Below, piece by piece: positions 28,417 through 36,794 of a stretch of 64,000 nucleotides of DNA (positions are counted from its first letter, which is position 1; each line of letters opens with the position of its first letter). The position numbers and the translations under genes were made by a program. Source of the stretch: Thiohalocapsa sp. (GTDB taxonomy: Bacteria; Pseudomonadota; Gammaproteobacteria; Chromatiales; Chromatiaceae); the NCBI GenBank assembly GCA_028277725.1, contig JANQFX010000047.1:1-64000 (forward strand). The letters are read 5' to 3'. The notes beneath the pieces were generated by a model. The model saw only the letters and a list, made by a program, of their open reading frames with translations. It was not told the DNA's origin and ran no database searches.

Positions 28417-29460
28417 TCAGCCGCCGGACTCGGCGCCGGATTCGCCCCCAACGGGGCGCAGGCTCACCTCGCCGGCGTACAGGGTTCGGCGACCCTCATC
28501 CGTGTCCAACAGCAGTGCGCCGTCGGCATCCACCCCTGCCGCGGTGCCCCGCAGCCGGTAGTCGCCGGCGACCACCTCCACGGGCTGGCCCCGATAGGTA
28601 TCGAACTGCGCCCAGCCCGGCAGGAAGGGCGCGAGCCCCTGCCCGCCATAGCCCGCCAACGCCCGGACCAGGGCCTCGATCATCGCCGCCGCGAGCAGGT
28701 TACGACCGATCGACCGATCGCCGAGGATCTCATCGAGGTCCACCCAGGGTTGGTCGATGTTAGCGGCCTGGGTCGGGCTCAGCCGGCGGTTGACGCCGAT
28801 GCCGGCGACGACGTGACTCGGCCCCTGGGACTCGCCGGCCACCTCCAACAATAGACCGCCGAGCTTGCGTCGTCGCCAGTGCAGGTCGTTCGGCCACTTG
28901 AGGCCGATGTCCCGGACCCCCGCCTCCGCCAGCGCGCCCGCCGCCGTCACACCACAGGCGAGGCTGAGCCCGCCGAGCTGCGCCGGTGCGTGGGGGTAGC
29001 GCCAGAGGATGGACAGGTAGAGGTTGCTGCCGAAGGGAGACACCCAGCTGCGCCCGGCGCGGCCGCGACCGGCGATCTGACGCTCCGCGAGGCAGACCAG
29101 GCCGGATGGGGCACCCTCACGCGCCAGGGCCATGAGTCGGACGTTGGTGGACGCCACGCTATCCAACACCTCGATGCCGGCGAGCTGCCCGCGGATGGTA
29201 TCGGTCAGCGCCGCCTCGATGGCGTCCGCCTCCAGCAGCTCAAGCGGCTCTCGCAGGCGATAGCCCTGGCCGCGGACGGTCTCGATCTGCAGCGACAGCT
29301 CCTCCGCGGCGGCGCGGAGCAGCTTCCAGACCGCGGCCCGCGTGACGCCGAGCTGCGTCGCCAGCTCGACCCCCGAATGCAGGTCGCCGTCCGCCAGCAG
29401 CCGCAGCGCCTCGCGGCGGCGGCGCCCGATGTTGGACTCCGCAATCTGTGCGTCGGCCAC
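28417..29460 (-). CDS. birA: BirA biotin ligase / repressor
   Basis: This 347-residue protein attaches biotin to the carboxylase carrier protein and, in the BirA type, represses biotin genes. The N-terminal winged helix (about 14-70, LADGDLHSGVELATQLGVTR) makes it the bifunctional form. The ligase core shows STNVRL, GRGRAGRSWVSPFGSNL (biotinyl-AMP loop), LKWPNDL and KLGGLLLE. The C-terminal SH3-like domain is present. It lies 9 bp from the stop of the divergently placed M61 gene's 3' end on the same strand (29470), so they may be co-transcribed. Confidence 0.96.
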   Translation of the reverse strand: MADAQIAESNIGRRRREALRLLADGDLHSGVELATQLGVTRAAVWKLLRAAAEELSLQIETVRGQGYRLREPLELLEADAIEAALTDTIRGQLAGIEVLDSVASTNVRLMALAREGAPSGLVCLAERQIAGRGRAGRSWVSPFGSNLYLSILWRYPHAPAQLGGLSLACGVTAAGALAEAGVRDIGLKWPNDLHWRRRKLGGLLLEVAGESQGPSHVVAGIGVNRRLSPTQAANIDQPWVDLDEILGDRSIGRNLLAAAMIEALVRALAGYGGQGLAPFLPGWAQFDTYRGQPVEVVAGDYRLRGTAAGVDADGALLLDTDEGRRTLYAGEVSLRPVGGESGAESGG

Positions 29461-29469
29461 AGCGGCGAC

Positions 29470-31374
29470 TCAGGCGCCCTGGCCCGGCTTGTCCGCGACC
29501 ACACTGGCCAGCCAGGCCCGACGCCGTGCCAGGGCCGGGGCCGGTGCGTCCTCGACCAAGCGCAGTTCGCAGACGTCGGCCGGCGCCTCGGCCGGTGCCA
29601 ACCTGAAGGTCATGAGTTCGTCGCGACGGAAGGCGTGCACCTGCACCTCGCGACCGATAGGCAGCGCCCGCAGCCGCTTGTCGGCGTCAGCTGCGGTCAC
29701 CCGCAACCCGTCGACAGCGACCAGCACATCGCCGCCAGCCAGCCCCGCCCGCTGCGCCGGGCGCCCGTCCAGCACCACCGATACCCTGGCATCGGCGCCG
29801 CCGCCGCCAAGCCGCAACCCGGTGTCACTCACCGGCGCGATGGGCTCGAAGGCGTCGGCGACATTGCCGAAGTCCTTCGGGCCGCGGGCCGGCCGCAGGC
29901 GCATCTGGATGCCGAGGTCGGCCAGCAACCCGGCGAGATCGAGGTCATCCGCGCGGTCCAGCGCCTGCTCGAAGAAGGCTCCGAGGTCGAGCCCGGTGAC
30001 CTCCGCCGCCAGGGCCTCGATGCCACGCTCCGGCACGCCGACGCCGGGCCGGCCATAGGTCTCCCAAAGCGCGCGCATGACCTCGTCCAGGGACGCACGG
30101 CCGTCGGTGTGGCGGCGGATGGTCAGGTCCAACGCCAGGGCCGTGATGGCGCCCTTGCCGTAGTAGCTGACGATGGCGTTGGGGGCGTTCTCGTCCTGCT
30201 TGTAGAACTTGGTCCAGGCGTCGAAGCTGGACTCGGCGACGGTCTGCTCCAACCGCCCCGGATTGCGCTGCACCTTGGTGACGGTCTCGGCCAGCTGTTC
30301 CAGGTAGCCCGTGGTGTCGATGCGACCGCTGCGCACCAGGGCCAGATCGTCGTAGTAGGAGGTGATGCCCTCGAAGGCCCAGAGCAGCCGCGTGTGCACC
30401 TCGCGCTCCAGCCCGCCGTCGACGAACGCCGCAGGGCGGATGCGCTTGACGTTCCAGAGGTGGAAGTACTCGTGGCTGCACAGGCCGAGGAATCTGCGGT
30501 AGTCGCCGCTGGCCCGGCCGAGCTCACCGTCGCCCTTGCGCGGGTCGGTTGACGGAAGATCGTCCCGGCTGCAGAGCAGGCTGGACGAGAAGCGATGCTC
30601 CAGCCCACCGTAGCCGTTGCCCACCACCTGGGTCAGGAACAGATAGCGATCCGCCGGCAACTCGCCGAACAGCGCCGCATGCTCCGCGCAGATGGGGCCG
30701 AGGTCCGCCGCGAGCCGCACCAGGTCGCCATGGTGCTTGCCGCTGACGGCCATCCAGTGCGGGACCTCGCCGACCCGGTACGCGAGTACATCGAAATGCC
30801 CCATCTCCACCGGATGATCGATCAGGTCGTCGTAGTCGTCGGCGATGAAGCTGCCGAAATCCCAACGCCCGACGTCCGGCTGTCGTTGCTTATCCCGCGC
30901 CAGGCTGGTCGCGACCCGCCAGCCGGCGCAGGCGGCGTCGGACGGCGCGCGCAGCTCGACGCGGCAGGGCTCCCGATCACGGCCGTGCACACGCAGGAAC
31001 AGGCTCGGCCCGTTGAAGTAGCCGTGGGTGCGATCGAGGTGGGCGGAACGGACCGTCAGTTCCCAGGCATAGAGCTGGTAGGTCAGCGTCAACGCGCCGC
31101 TTGTCTCGGCCCGGTCCGAGGCAGGACGGGGCAGCAGGCGCCAGGTCTGCTTGTCGAGCTTCTCGATGGACAGCGGCCCGTCCGCATCGGCAGCGGCCAT
31201 GGAGACGATGTTCCGCGCGAAGTCCCGAATCATATAGCTGCCCGGTATCCAGGCCGGCAGCGACAGGGTGAGCGGGTCGGTGCCCGCATCCGGGATGCTC
31301 AGCTCGACATGGAACAGGTGCGCCTCGGGGCGGCGCGGCGTGACGGTATAGGTGATGGCGCTCGGAATGGGCAT
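29470..31374 (-). CDS. M61 glycyl aminopeptidase-like metalloprotease
   Basis: This 634-residue cytosolic zinc peptidase of family M61 has an N-terminal beta domain with YTVTPRRPEAHLFHVEL. The gluzincin catalytic site is SHEYFHLWNVKRIRP (HEYFH), with GNGYGGLEHRFSSSL just before it. A C-terminal PDZ domain (about 525-600, RLGGGGADARVSVVLDGRPA and GDVLVAVDGLRV) completes the family layout. ATG 31374 is chosen because the conserved N terminus begins there; the frame stays open back through a dispersed repeat. Confidence 0.93.
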   Translation of the reverse strand: MPIPSAITYTVTPRRPEAHLFHVELSIPDAGTDPLTLSLPAWIPGSYMIRDFARNIVSMAAADADGPLSIEKLDKQTWRLLPRPASDRAETSGALTLTYQLYAWELTVRSAHLDRTHGYFNGPSLFLRVHGRDREPCRVELRAPSDAACAGWRVATSLARDKQRQPDVGRWDFGSFIADDYDDLIDHPVEMGHFDVLAYRVGEVPHWMAVSGKHHGDLVRLAADLGPICAEHAALFGELPADRYLFLTQVVGNGYGGLEHRFSSSLLCSRDDLPSTDPRKGDGELGRASGDYRRFLGLCSHEYFHLWNVKRIRPAAFVDGGLEREVHTRLLWAFEGITSYYDDLALVRSGRIDTTGYLEQLAETVTKVQRNPGRLEQTVAESSFDAWTKFYKQDENAPNAIVSYYGKGAITALALDLTIRRHTDGRASLDEVMRALWETYGRPGVGVPERGIEALAAEVTGLDLGAFFEQALDRADDLDLAGLLADLGIQMRLRPARGPKDFGNVADAFEPIAPVSDTGLRLGGGGADARVSVVLDGRPAQRAGLAGGDVLVAVDGLRVTAADADKRLRALPIGREVQVHAFRRDELMTFRLAPAEAPADVCELRLVEDAPAPALARRRAWLASVVADKPGQGA

Positions 31375-31494
31375 GGGTGGTCGGACTGCTGAGGTTGCGT
31401 GGGCTCTCGGACAGAGCGCCCTTGAAATGGAGCCGCCAGGGGAGGCCCTGAAAACTGGCGGAGGCGCTGAGAACTCGGCATTCTGCCGCTTAGG

Positions 31495-31672
31495 TGTACC
31501 CGTCACACACAGGTTTTCGGTCGCGATGCACGCCCCTCGCACCCGATCGCTGCGTTACGCCTCTTCGCCATAGTGGGGCTATGACTCGTCGGCGTGCCTT
31601 GCGCTCGGGCACGCGGGGCGCACCTCGCTTTCCCGAAAACCCATCTGCGACGGGTATAACGGGTCAAGAACA
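31495..31672. repeat. about 180-bp dispersed repeat, copy 2
   Basis: This is the inverted copy of 858-1042. It starts CCGTCACACACAGGTTTTCG and ends near GCGACGGGTATAACGG. It lies between the M61 gene and the SanA-like gene, about 120 bp upstream of the M61 start. It lacks the short AATTGC-type insertion of copy 1. Presence of two widely separated copies implies a family in this genome. Confidence 0.85.
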
Positions 31673-31709
31673 ATAGAATCCCGACCAGCCGTAGCATCCA
31701 GGACCGATT

Positions 31710-32573
31710 TTGTGTCTACAATCGCCCACAGACACGGCAGGTGTCAGGCATTTCAGGACATTGCGCTTGTCGAACTCCCAACAGCAACATACAGGCGTTC
31801 CGCGGACGCCCGACCCGGAGGCCGCCGCGTCGAGCACGACGCCAGGCGATGAGCCCGCCTGCACCGCACCCGGAGCGCAACCACAGCCTGGCGAGGACCT
31901 GCCCCGCCGCACACCGCCCCGCCGTCTGCTGCTGGCCGCGATTCCGCTCTTGCTCGCGGCCATGATACCGGTCGCCATCGATGCACTGGTCTCCGTCAGC
32001 ACCGCCGACGCCATCGCGGAGCGGGTCGAGGACGCGCCTGCCAAGCCCATCGCCCTGCTGCTCGGCACCTCCAGCAAGACCGCCTCCGGGCGGCCCAATC
32101 AGTTCTACGAGGCGCGCATCCGCGCGGCGGCGGAGCTGTTCCACGACGACAAGGTCCAGGGCATCCTGGTCAGCGGCGACAATGCCACCCGCTGGTACAA
32201 CGAGCCTATCACCATGCAGAGGGACCTGATCGCAGCCGGCGTGCCGGCCGACTACATCACCCTGGACTACGCCGGCTTCCGCACTCTGGACTCCGTGATC
32301 CGCGCCAAGGAGGTCTTCGGCCAGGACGAGCTCATCGTCGTCAGCCAGCGCTTCCACGCCGCACGGGCCATCTTCATCGCCCGCCACTTCGGCATCGACG
32401 CCAGCGGCTTCGCCGCCCGAGACCCGGAGAAGCGGCACCTGTTCGGCGTCCGCGCCCGAGAGGTCCTCGCCCGCGTCGCCGCCGTGCTCGACATCGTCAG
32501 CGGCCGCGAACCCAAGTTCCTCGGCGAACGCGAAACCGTGCGTCTGCGCGACGGCAACGACGACGCGGTCTGA
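31710..32573 (+). CDS. SanA/YdcF-like DUF218 membrane protein
   Basis: This protein of up to 287 residues has a long unstructured N terminus, one TM (about 72-94, RRLLLAAIPLLLAAMIPVAI) and a DUF218 domain: PIALLLGTSSKTASGRPNQFYEARI, GILVSGDNA, AGFRTLDSVIRAKEVFG, VVSQRFHAARAIFIAR. SanA-type proteins affect envelope barrier function at high temperature and vancomycin resistance. The start is unsure: no ATG precedes the TM, TTG 31710 opens the frame and TTG 31767 is an alternative. Confidence 0.83.
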   Translation: MCLQSPTDTAGVRHFRTLRLSNSQQQHTGVPRTPDPEAAASSTTPGDEPACTAPGAQPQPGEDLPRRTPPRRLLLAAIPLLLAAMIPVAIDALVSVSTADAIAERVEDAPAKPIALLLGTSSKTASGRPNQFYEARIRAAAELFHDDKVQGILVSGDNATRWYNEPITMQRDLIAAGVPADYITLDYAGFRTLDSVIRAKEVFGQDELIVVSQRFHAARAIFIARHFGIDASGFAARDPEKRHLFGVRAREVLARVAAVLDIVSGREPKFLGERETVRLRDGNDDAV

Positions 32574-32829
32574 GCCCACCAGGAGCGCGGCTTGGGAGTA
32601 CCGATTCGCAGTCGGCCTCCGGGCAACTGGGACCGCCGACATCCCGTCGGCCAGCGCTCCGAATCCGGCTCTCCGCTGCGTCCGCAACGTCGAAGTCCGC
32701 AACCGACACCCGAGCCCACACCGCCGCCGGCGGTCCGGCTCGGATCGCTCCCGATCCCGATCGCAAATAAAACGGTTAGAGCCCATGCACCGGACTCTTC
32801 ACGGGCAAGACCCCCGGTCGATTCATGAC

Positions 32830-33285
32830 ATGGGTGCAGATGGGAGTTGACCCGCTTGGCGATGCGCACCGCCGGCTCCGCCGCCTTGAGGGGACCTTGG
32901 AGAATCGCCGTCCTGGCAATTCTCCAAGAGGCGAAGCGAAAACGCGGTTTCCACTTCGCTTCATTCTTCAAGCGCTCGGGCGCTTGAAAAATGACGGGGC
33001 ATCCCTCCCCGCACGGGCACCTCGAATACTTCGAGGTGCCCTTGAGCCGCTGCTGAAAGCCCGCCTCGTGCAGGTGATGCCGGCGTGTGACACCCGCCTT
33101 CGGGTCCGTCGCCGGGCGGGCGGTCGGCAAGACGTACTGCCAGATCCACTCCGGCGGCGCCTTCGGCGACTGCCGCGCCAGCACATGGGGCAGATAGACG
33201 GCGCCCGCGCCGGCCGCCAGGTCGTCTCGATGCAGCGGGCGCACGCCTTCAATATGGTCACGCACAATATGGTCACGCAGCGGCA
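32830..33285 (-). pseudogene. intI (pseudo): Integron integrase (IntI) remnant, split by insertion
   Basis: Reading the minus strand from 33280, the translation shows LRDHI, DLAAGAGAVYLPHVLARQ, EWIWQYVLP, DPKAGVTRRHHLHEAGFQQ and RLK, a close match to the region of IntI that includes the integron-specific extra helix. The frame then enters a hairpin element at 33041 and resumes beyond 32886 with KAAEPAVRIAKRVNSH, again IntI-like. Removing 32891-33041 and one TTGAG restores QQRLKAAEPAVRIAKRV. The N-terminal half and the catalytic tyrosine region are missing, and a 15-bp tandem duplication (AATATGGTCACGCA) lies at 33253-33281. It is certainly non-functional. Confidence 0.82.
32891..33041 (+). 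mobile_element. Multi-hairpin element, copy 3, inserted in intI
   Basis: This 151-bp element has hairpins A (32896-32928), B (32933-32962), C (32962-32993), D (CGGGGCATCCCTCCCCG, 32995-33011) and E (33015-33041, 12-bp perfect stem). The same order and similar loops occur at 16658-16802. Ends GGGACC and GGTGCCC are imperfect inverted repeats. TTGAG flanks it on both sides (32886-32890 and 33042-33046; the shared string can be extended to CCTTGAG), as expected for a target duplication. It encodes no protein, so it is non-autonomous. Confidence 0.8.
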
Positions 33286-33399
33286 CCGCCCCGGAGTGGC
33301 ACTCCGCACCACCGACAGCCTCCCATTGACACTCCCCGCACGCCCTCCCGCCTGACCTGGACATCCGATGCCGACGGTCCACGCCTTGGCCACCGCCCC

Positions 33400-33560
33400 C
33401 GACCGCTATACAATCTTGACGATGTGGAGTCGTTGCTGCCGGCGCATCGTGAACGGCTGTTTCCGCCGACGGAGACGTTGTCGATGTTCCTCGCGCAGGT
33501 CCTCAGCGGCGACGGCAGTTGTCGCCAGGCGGTGGACGGTGTCGCGGTGGAGCGCGCCTG
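33400..33560 (+). pseudogene. IS4-like transposase N-terminal remnant
   Basis: The plus-strand frame shows YNLDDVESLLPAHRERLFPP and TETLSMFLAQVLSGDGSCRQ, resembling the N terminus of IS4-family transposases. The frame then loses resemblance, and no catalytic DDE region or inverted repeats were found. It lies between the integrase remnant and the methyltransferase gene, in the first part of the accessory island. Confidence 0.55.
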
Positions 33561-33753
33561 CCGGAGTGCAGCACGCATACCGCGTCGAACTGCGCAGCAC
33601 GGGGACGTTCGACCAATGAGTTCACGCCCATGTCGCGCGGACCACAAGGCGATCGGCGCGGACAATCGCCTCCGCGAAGCTCCGGCGGTTGGCCGCTATC
33701 GCTAACGCTCGGCAGACATTAGAAGCAGGAATACAGATTTGGAGGTTTATCTA

Positions 33754-34383
33754 ATGCCAAGAGAAAAAGATTGGTCTATGTTTGCAAACGACTTTGATGA
33801 ACGGCAGGATTTTCTTGCAGGGGAACAGACTGTCGAGATAATAGAAGAATACCTTAATGAGCTAAAAGATCTCGGGATGATGCTAGAGCTGGGCTGTGGG
33901 AATGGCAAATACACCAAGATTATGGCAAGGAATGCTGATTCAATCTTGGCAACGGATGTATCTAGCGAAATGCTTGGCACTGCTCAGGACAAACTGAAAT
34001 CACTTGAGAATGTTCAATTCGAATGTTCAAACTGTTACAACACCAATTACAATGACACCTCTTTCGATTCTATATTCATGGGCAACTTGATCCATGTTGT
34101 ATTGGAACCCCATAAAGCACTGGTAGAAGCTCATAGAGTCCTAAAGGATCAAGGAAAGCTAATATTGCTGTCATTCACAGCTGATGGAATGTCACCAGAA
34201 GACATAGAATCATTGGTCGGCCGATACATCGACACATTTGGTTCATTTCCTGAAGTAGAAACACCAATGACCTTGAAAAGATTGGCAGAAATGGTTGAGG
34301 AGAGTGGCTTCGTTATTCAAAGAGCTGAGCTAATAGGCGAGGGGATCAAAGCCATTTTCGTTATCGCAGACAAACGTTCCTGA
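33754..34383 (+). CDS. SAM-dependent methyltransferase (low G+C)
   Basis: This 209-residue class I methyltransferase shows the SAM loop LELGCGNGKYTKI (about 47-59), acidic residue ATDVSSEML, FDSIFMGNLIHVV and HRVLKDQGKLILLSF. The target is unknown. A strong ribosome site GGAGG (33741-33745) fixes the ATG at 33754. The gene is visibly A+T-rich (roughly 40-45% G+C by eye) with A/T-ending codons, unlike the flanks, so it was acquired recently. It sits downstream of an integrase remnant, as a gene cassette would. Confidence 0.85.
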   Translation: MPREKDWSMFANDFDERQDFLAGEQTVEIIEEYLNELKDLGMMLELGCGNGKYTKIMARNADSILATDVSSEMLGTAQDKLKSLENVQFECSNCYNTNYNDTSFDSIFMGNLIHVVLEPHKALVEAHRVLKDQGKLILLSFTADGMSPEDIESLVGRYIDTFGSFPEVETPMTLKRLAEMVEESGFVIQRAELIGEGIKAIFVIADKRS

Positions 34384-35174
34384 CGAAACCCAGGAAGTTG
34401 ACACCCTCTCGTATGATAGTCCTTTTTCTCAAGGCTAGGATTGCCAGATGGATGCCAAGGAGGATAACGACTTTGACCCGATAGGCCTCGCGGGAGTTGC
34501 AAGCGCTGCGGTGCGCTGCCCCCGCGTCCGCGCCGACGACGACCGCCCCGACTCAAGGTGCCCTACCTGACGCCCCTCGCGGTATGACGCGCCTGGTCGG
34601 AGTTATGATCAAGGTCGTCCCTTGCGCCAGATCGCTGCGACGAAATCTCAGATGAGACGGATATAAGCAAAGGGTAATAGCTTGAGATTTCGTGCCGGAA
34701 GATGAGGCCGATGAAGAAGCACTTTGGTACCGGCATTCCCAGAAATCGGGAATGCACCGGAGAACCTGAAGTACTAATCCCAAGCATTGATCGTGTTTGC
34801 ACCCGAACTGGTTCAGACGTGGCTAGACCACAAATAGCATGGTGACAGGTACTTCTGCGCGCTTGAGGAACAGTACATCATTCTTGACGTCATGGTTGCA
34901 AAAGAAGATTCAGTAGAGGATTTTGAGTCTATGGCCGTGGTGTACTTCCCGAAGAGAAGGGAAAGAGTGATGACCGAGCGCTAGTAGAGCGTGCCGCTGG
35001 CGCCGCAAATGACCCTGGCATTCAAGACATCAAAGCGTTGATGTTCGCAGATAATGCGGCCATGTTCTGTCTTCTGCTCACTTGCGGTTATGCACCCGTA
35101 TCAATGGAGCACCACAAAAGGTCAGATGGTGCTGATGCGGTTTGGGCTAAAACGAAGTAGCGGCATAGGAAGGC
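34384..35174 (+). other. Decayed cassette-like stretch
   Basis: This is a 790-bp stretch with no intact gene and mixed base composition. A frame from GTG 34793 reads VFAPELVQTWLDHK, meets TAG at 34835, then continues HGDRYFCALEEQYIILDVMV and FESMAVVYFPKRRERVMTER to TAG 34982. A second frame (to TAG 35160) reads GIQDIKALMFADNAAMF and CGYAPVSMEHHKRSDGADAV. The two may be pieces of one gene broken by a stop and a frameshift. No family is recognised. Confidence 0.4.
34641..34692. repeat. 10-bp perfect inverted repeat
   Basis: CGAAATCTCA (34641-34650) and TGAGATTTCG (34683-34692) are exact inverted repeats separated by 32 bp, within the decayed stretch. They could be ends of a small element or a decayed recombination site. 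Confidence 0.4.
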
Positions 35175-35181
35175 GTTAGGC
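35175..35181 (+). other. attC-like core site
   Basis: GTTAGGC fits the integron core site GTTRRRY and lies 20 bp before the ATG of the GNAT gene, the usual distance in gene cassettes. The matching inverse core (RYYYAAC) at the other end of an attC was not found upstream, so the site is partial or degenerate. Confidence 0.4.
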
Positions 35182-35200
35182 AGCGAAATAAGATGCCCCA

Positions 35201-35686
35201 ATGGAGAACACTATCTATCGAGAGATGATTTGTGGCGAAGAGGAAATGGTTAATGCCGTAGTTGAAGAGGTCTTCAATGAGTTCGTAGCGCCAGATTACG
35301 ATAATGAAGGCGTTGCAGAGTTCTTTCGATATGCGAATCCCGAGGCAATGAAAGAGAGAGTACGATCAGGCGGATTTGTATTGGTCGCGGAGTATGGGGA
35401 CCGCTTGGCTGGCGTCTTAGAGTTTGCGCCACCCAGTAGTATTTCGATGCTCTTTGTCGCGGTTCGCGACCGGGGAGTTGCCAAGGGCTTGTTGTCCCGA
35501 GCCATGAAGAGGATCATGGTAGAACACCCATCGCTGTCAAAGCTCATCGTTCATTCGTCGCCTTACGCTGTGGCCATCTACGAAAGAATGGGGTTCCATA
35601 GCACTGGCGAGGCTATGAAAGAAAATGGTATCGAATATGTTCCGATGGAATTGTCTCTCCACGGCGAAAGAGCGCCTAGGCAGTAG
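35201..35686 (+). CDS. GNAT acetyltransferase, cassette-like
   Basis: This 161-residue N-acetyltransferase has the acetyl-CoA region MLFVAVRDRGVAKGLLSRAM (a variant of the Q/RxxGxG/A loop), and YAVAIYERMGFHSTGE is the typical C-terminal block. The substrate is unknown. Base composition is lower in G+C than the flanking chromosome (about half). It starts 20 bp after an attC-like core and is followed by a terminator hairpin, fitting an integron cassette origin. Confidence 0.85.
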   Translation: MENTIYREMICGEEEMVNAVVEEVFNEFVAPDYDNEGVAEFFRYANPEAMKERVRSGGFVLVAEYGDRLAGVLEFAPPSSISMLFVAVRDRGVAKGLLSRAMKRIMVEHPSLSKLIVHSSPYAVAIYERMGFHSTGEAMKENGIEYVPMELSLHGERAPRQ

Positions 35687-35697
35687 CTCGCCCTCCC

Positions 35698-35720
35698 CCG
35701 TCCGCCTTCGCAGCGGACGG
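35698..35720. terminator. Bidirectional terminator hairpin
   Basis: CCGTCCGC and GCGGACGG form an eight-pair perfect stem with a seven-base loop. It lies between the convergent GNAT gene (ends 35686) and the XpaC-like gene (ends 35757). Confidence 0.55.
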
Positions 35721-35756
35721 CTGGACAGCTGTTCCGGGCCTTGCGGACAAGGCGCC

Positions 35757-36794
35757 TCAGCGAATCCCTTCCTGCTCCAGCTGCTTCCTCAGCACCTCGA
35801 TCTGCACGTCGAGGTCGAGCACGTCGGCGCTGCGCAGGCGCTCGCGCTGTCGCCGGAACTGTTCCTCGATGGTGACCAGCACGTTGCGAAAACTCTGGGT
35901 CAGCTCCGGCGAATCGCCATGTCGATGGGTGCGGACGTACCCATCCGAGACCTGCTCCGCCCCCTCCAGGAACACGGTCAGGAAGCGCCGCGCGCGACGC
36001 AGGTCCGACGGCCGTTCAGCGATCTGAGCGAGGACGCCGCGGCCCTCGTCGGCGATGCGCCCGAGCCTGACCTCCAGCTCCGGGTTGCCGACGGCACGGG
36101 CGGCGCGCTCGATGGTGATGAGCCGGCCCTCGGCCTCGGCGAGGGCCTCGGCGACCCGACGCGACTCGCGATCCGCCGCACTGAGCTTGTCGCCACGCAA
36201 CAGTGGGTCGAACCGATAGATGAAGTGGAACGCCAGCGCGGCCAGGGCGCCGAAGGACAAGCCCACGGGCAGCGAGTGACCGACGCCGAACACGGCGGCC
36301 ACGGCTACGCCCGCGGCGACGGACATGCCGCCAAGGTTCTTCAGCGGCAGCCGCAGCCGACGCGAGAAGCGCCGCTCCAGTTCGTCCGGCTCACGCCCGC
36401 TGCGCTTGACCAGCGTGGCGCCCAGTGCGACCAGCCCCCAGCCCAGGGCGTCGCCGAGAAAGCCGCTGAAGCGCCCGGCGGCCAGTGCGACCACGGCGGA
36501 CAGCAGCATCGGCGAGGCCAGCAGCCAAAGCGCAAAGGTGCGTGGCGGACGCCGCGCCGCTAGGGCCTTGCGCTGCTGCCGGACAGGCGTCACAAGCGCG
36601 CCTGTCGGGCCGGGGCGACGGGACGCCGCCACCGCGGGTAGGTCCAGACGCAGATCGAGTTCCGCGGCTTTCCCCAACACGGCGTTGAGATCGCGCTCTC
36701 GGGTCGGACGACCGGTCGTCTGCGCCGGGCGCTGGTCCAAGCCCGGCCTCGCGCCCGTAACCGTCGGGTCGGTGTTGCCGCGTTCGTCGCTCAT
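35757..36794 (-). CDS. XpaC-like (BCIP hydrolysis) family protein
   Basis: This 345-residue protein is of the 5-bromo-4-chloroindolyl phosphate hydrolysis/XpaC family, which usually accompanies TelA in tellurite or toxic-anion resistance loci. It has a disordered N terminus to about 85, TM helices at about 90-112, 118-135 and two near 150-195, and a long helical cytoplasmic C terminus (ADRESRRVAEALAEAEGRLI and SFRNVLVTIEEQFRRQRERL). Start ATG 36794 overlaps the stop of a 51-codon ORF. A telA gene is in this window but 19 kb away. Confidence 0.8.
   Translation of the reverse strand: MSDERGNTDPTVTGARPGLDQRPAQTTGRPTRERDLNAVLGKAAELDLRLDLPAVAASRRPGPTGALVTPVRQQRKALAARRPPRTFALWLLASPMLLSAVVALAAGRFSGFLGDALGWGLVALGATLVKRSGREPDELERRFSRRLRLPLKNLGGMSVAAGVAVAAVFGVGHSLPVGLSFGALAALAFHFIYRFDPLLRGDKLSAADRESRRVAEALAEAEGRLITIERAARAVGNPELEVRLGRIADEGRGVLAQIAERPSDLRRARRFLTVFLEGAEQVSDGYVRTHRHGDSPELTQSFRNVLVTIEEQFRRQRERLRSADVLDLDVQIEVLRKQLEQEGIR

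Noticed and set aside
28879..30552. A 557-codon plus-strand frame across birA and the M61 gene
   Set aside because: It crosses two well-supported genes on the other strand and shows no protein family features.
33600..33735. attI or attC site before the methyltransferase gene
   Set aside because: CTAACGCTCGGCAGACATTAG looks vaguely attC-like but lacks a proper GTTRRRY core.
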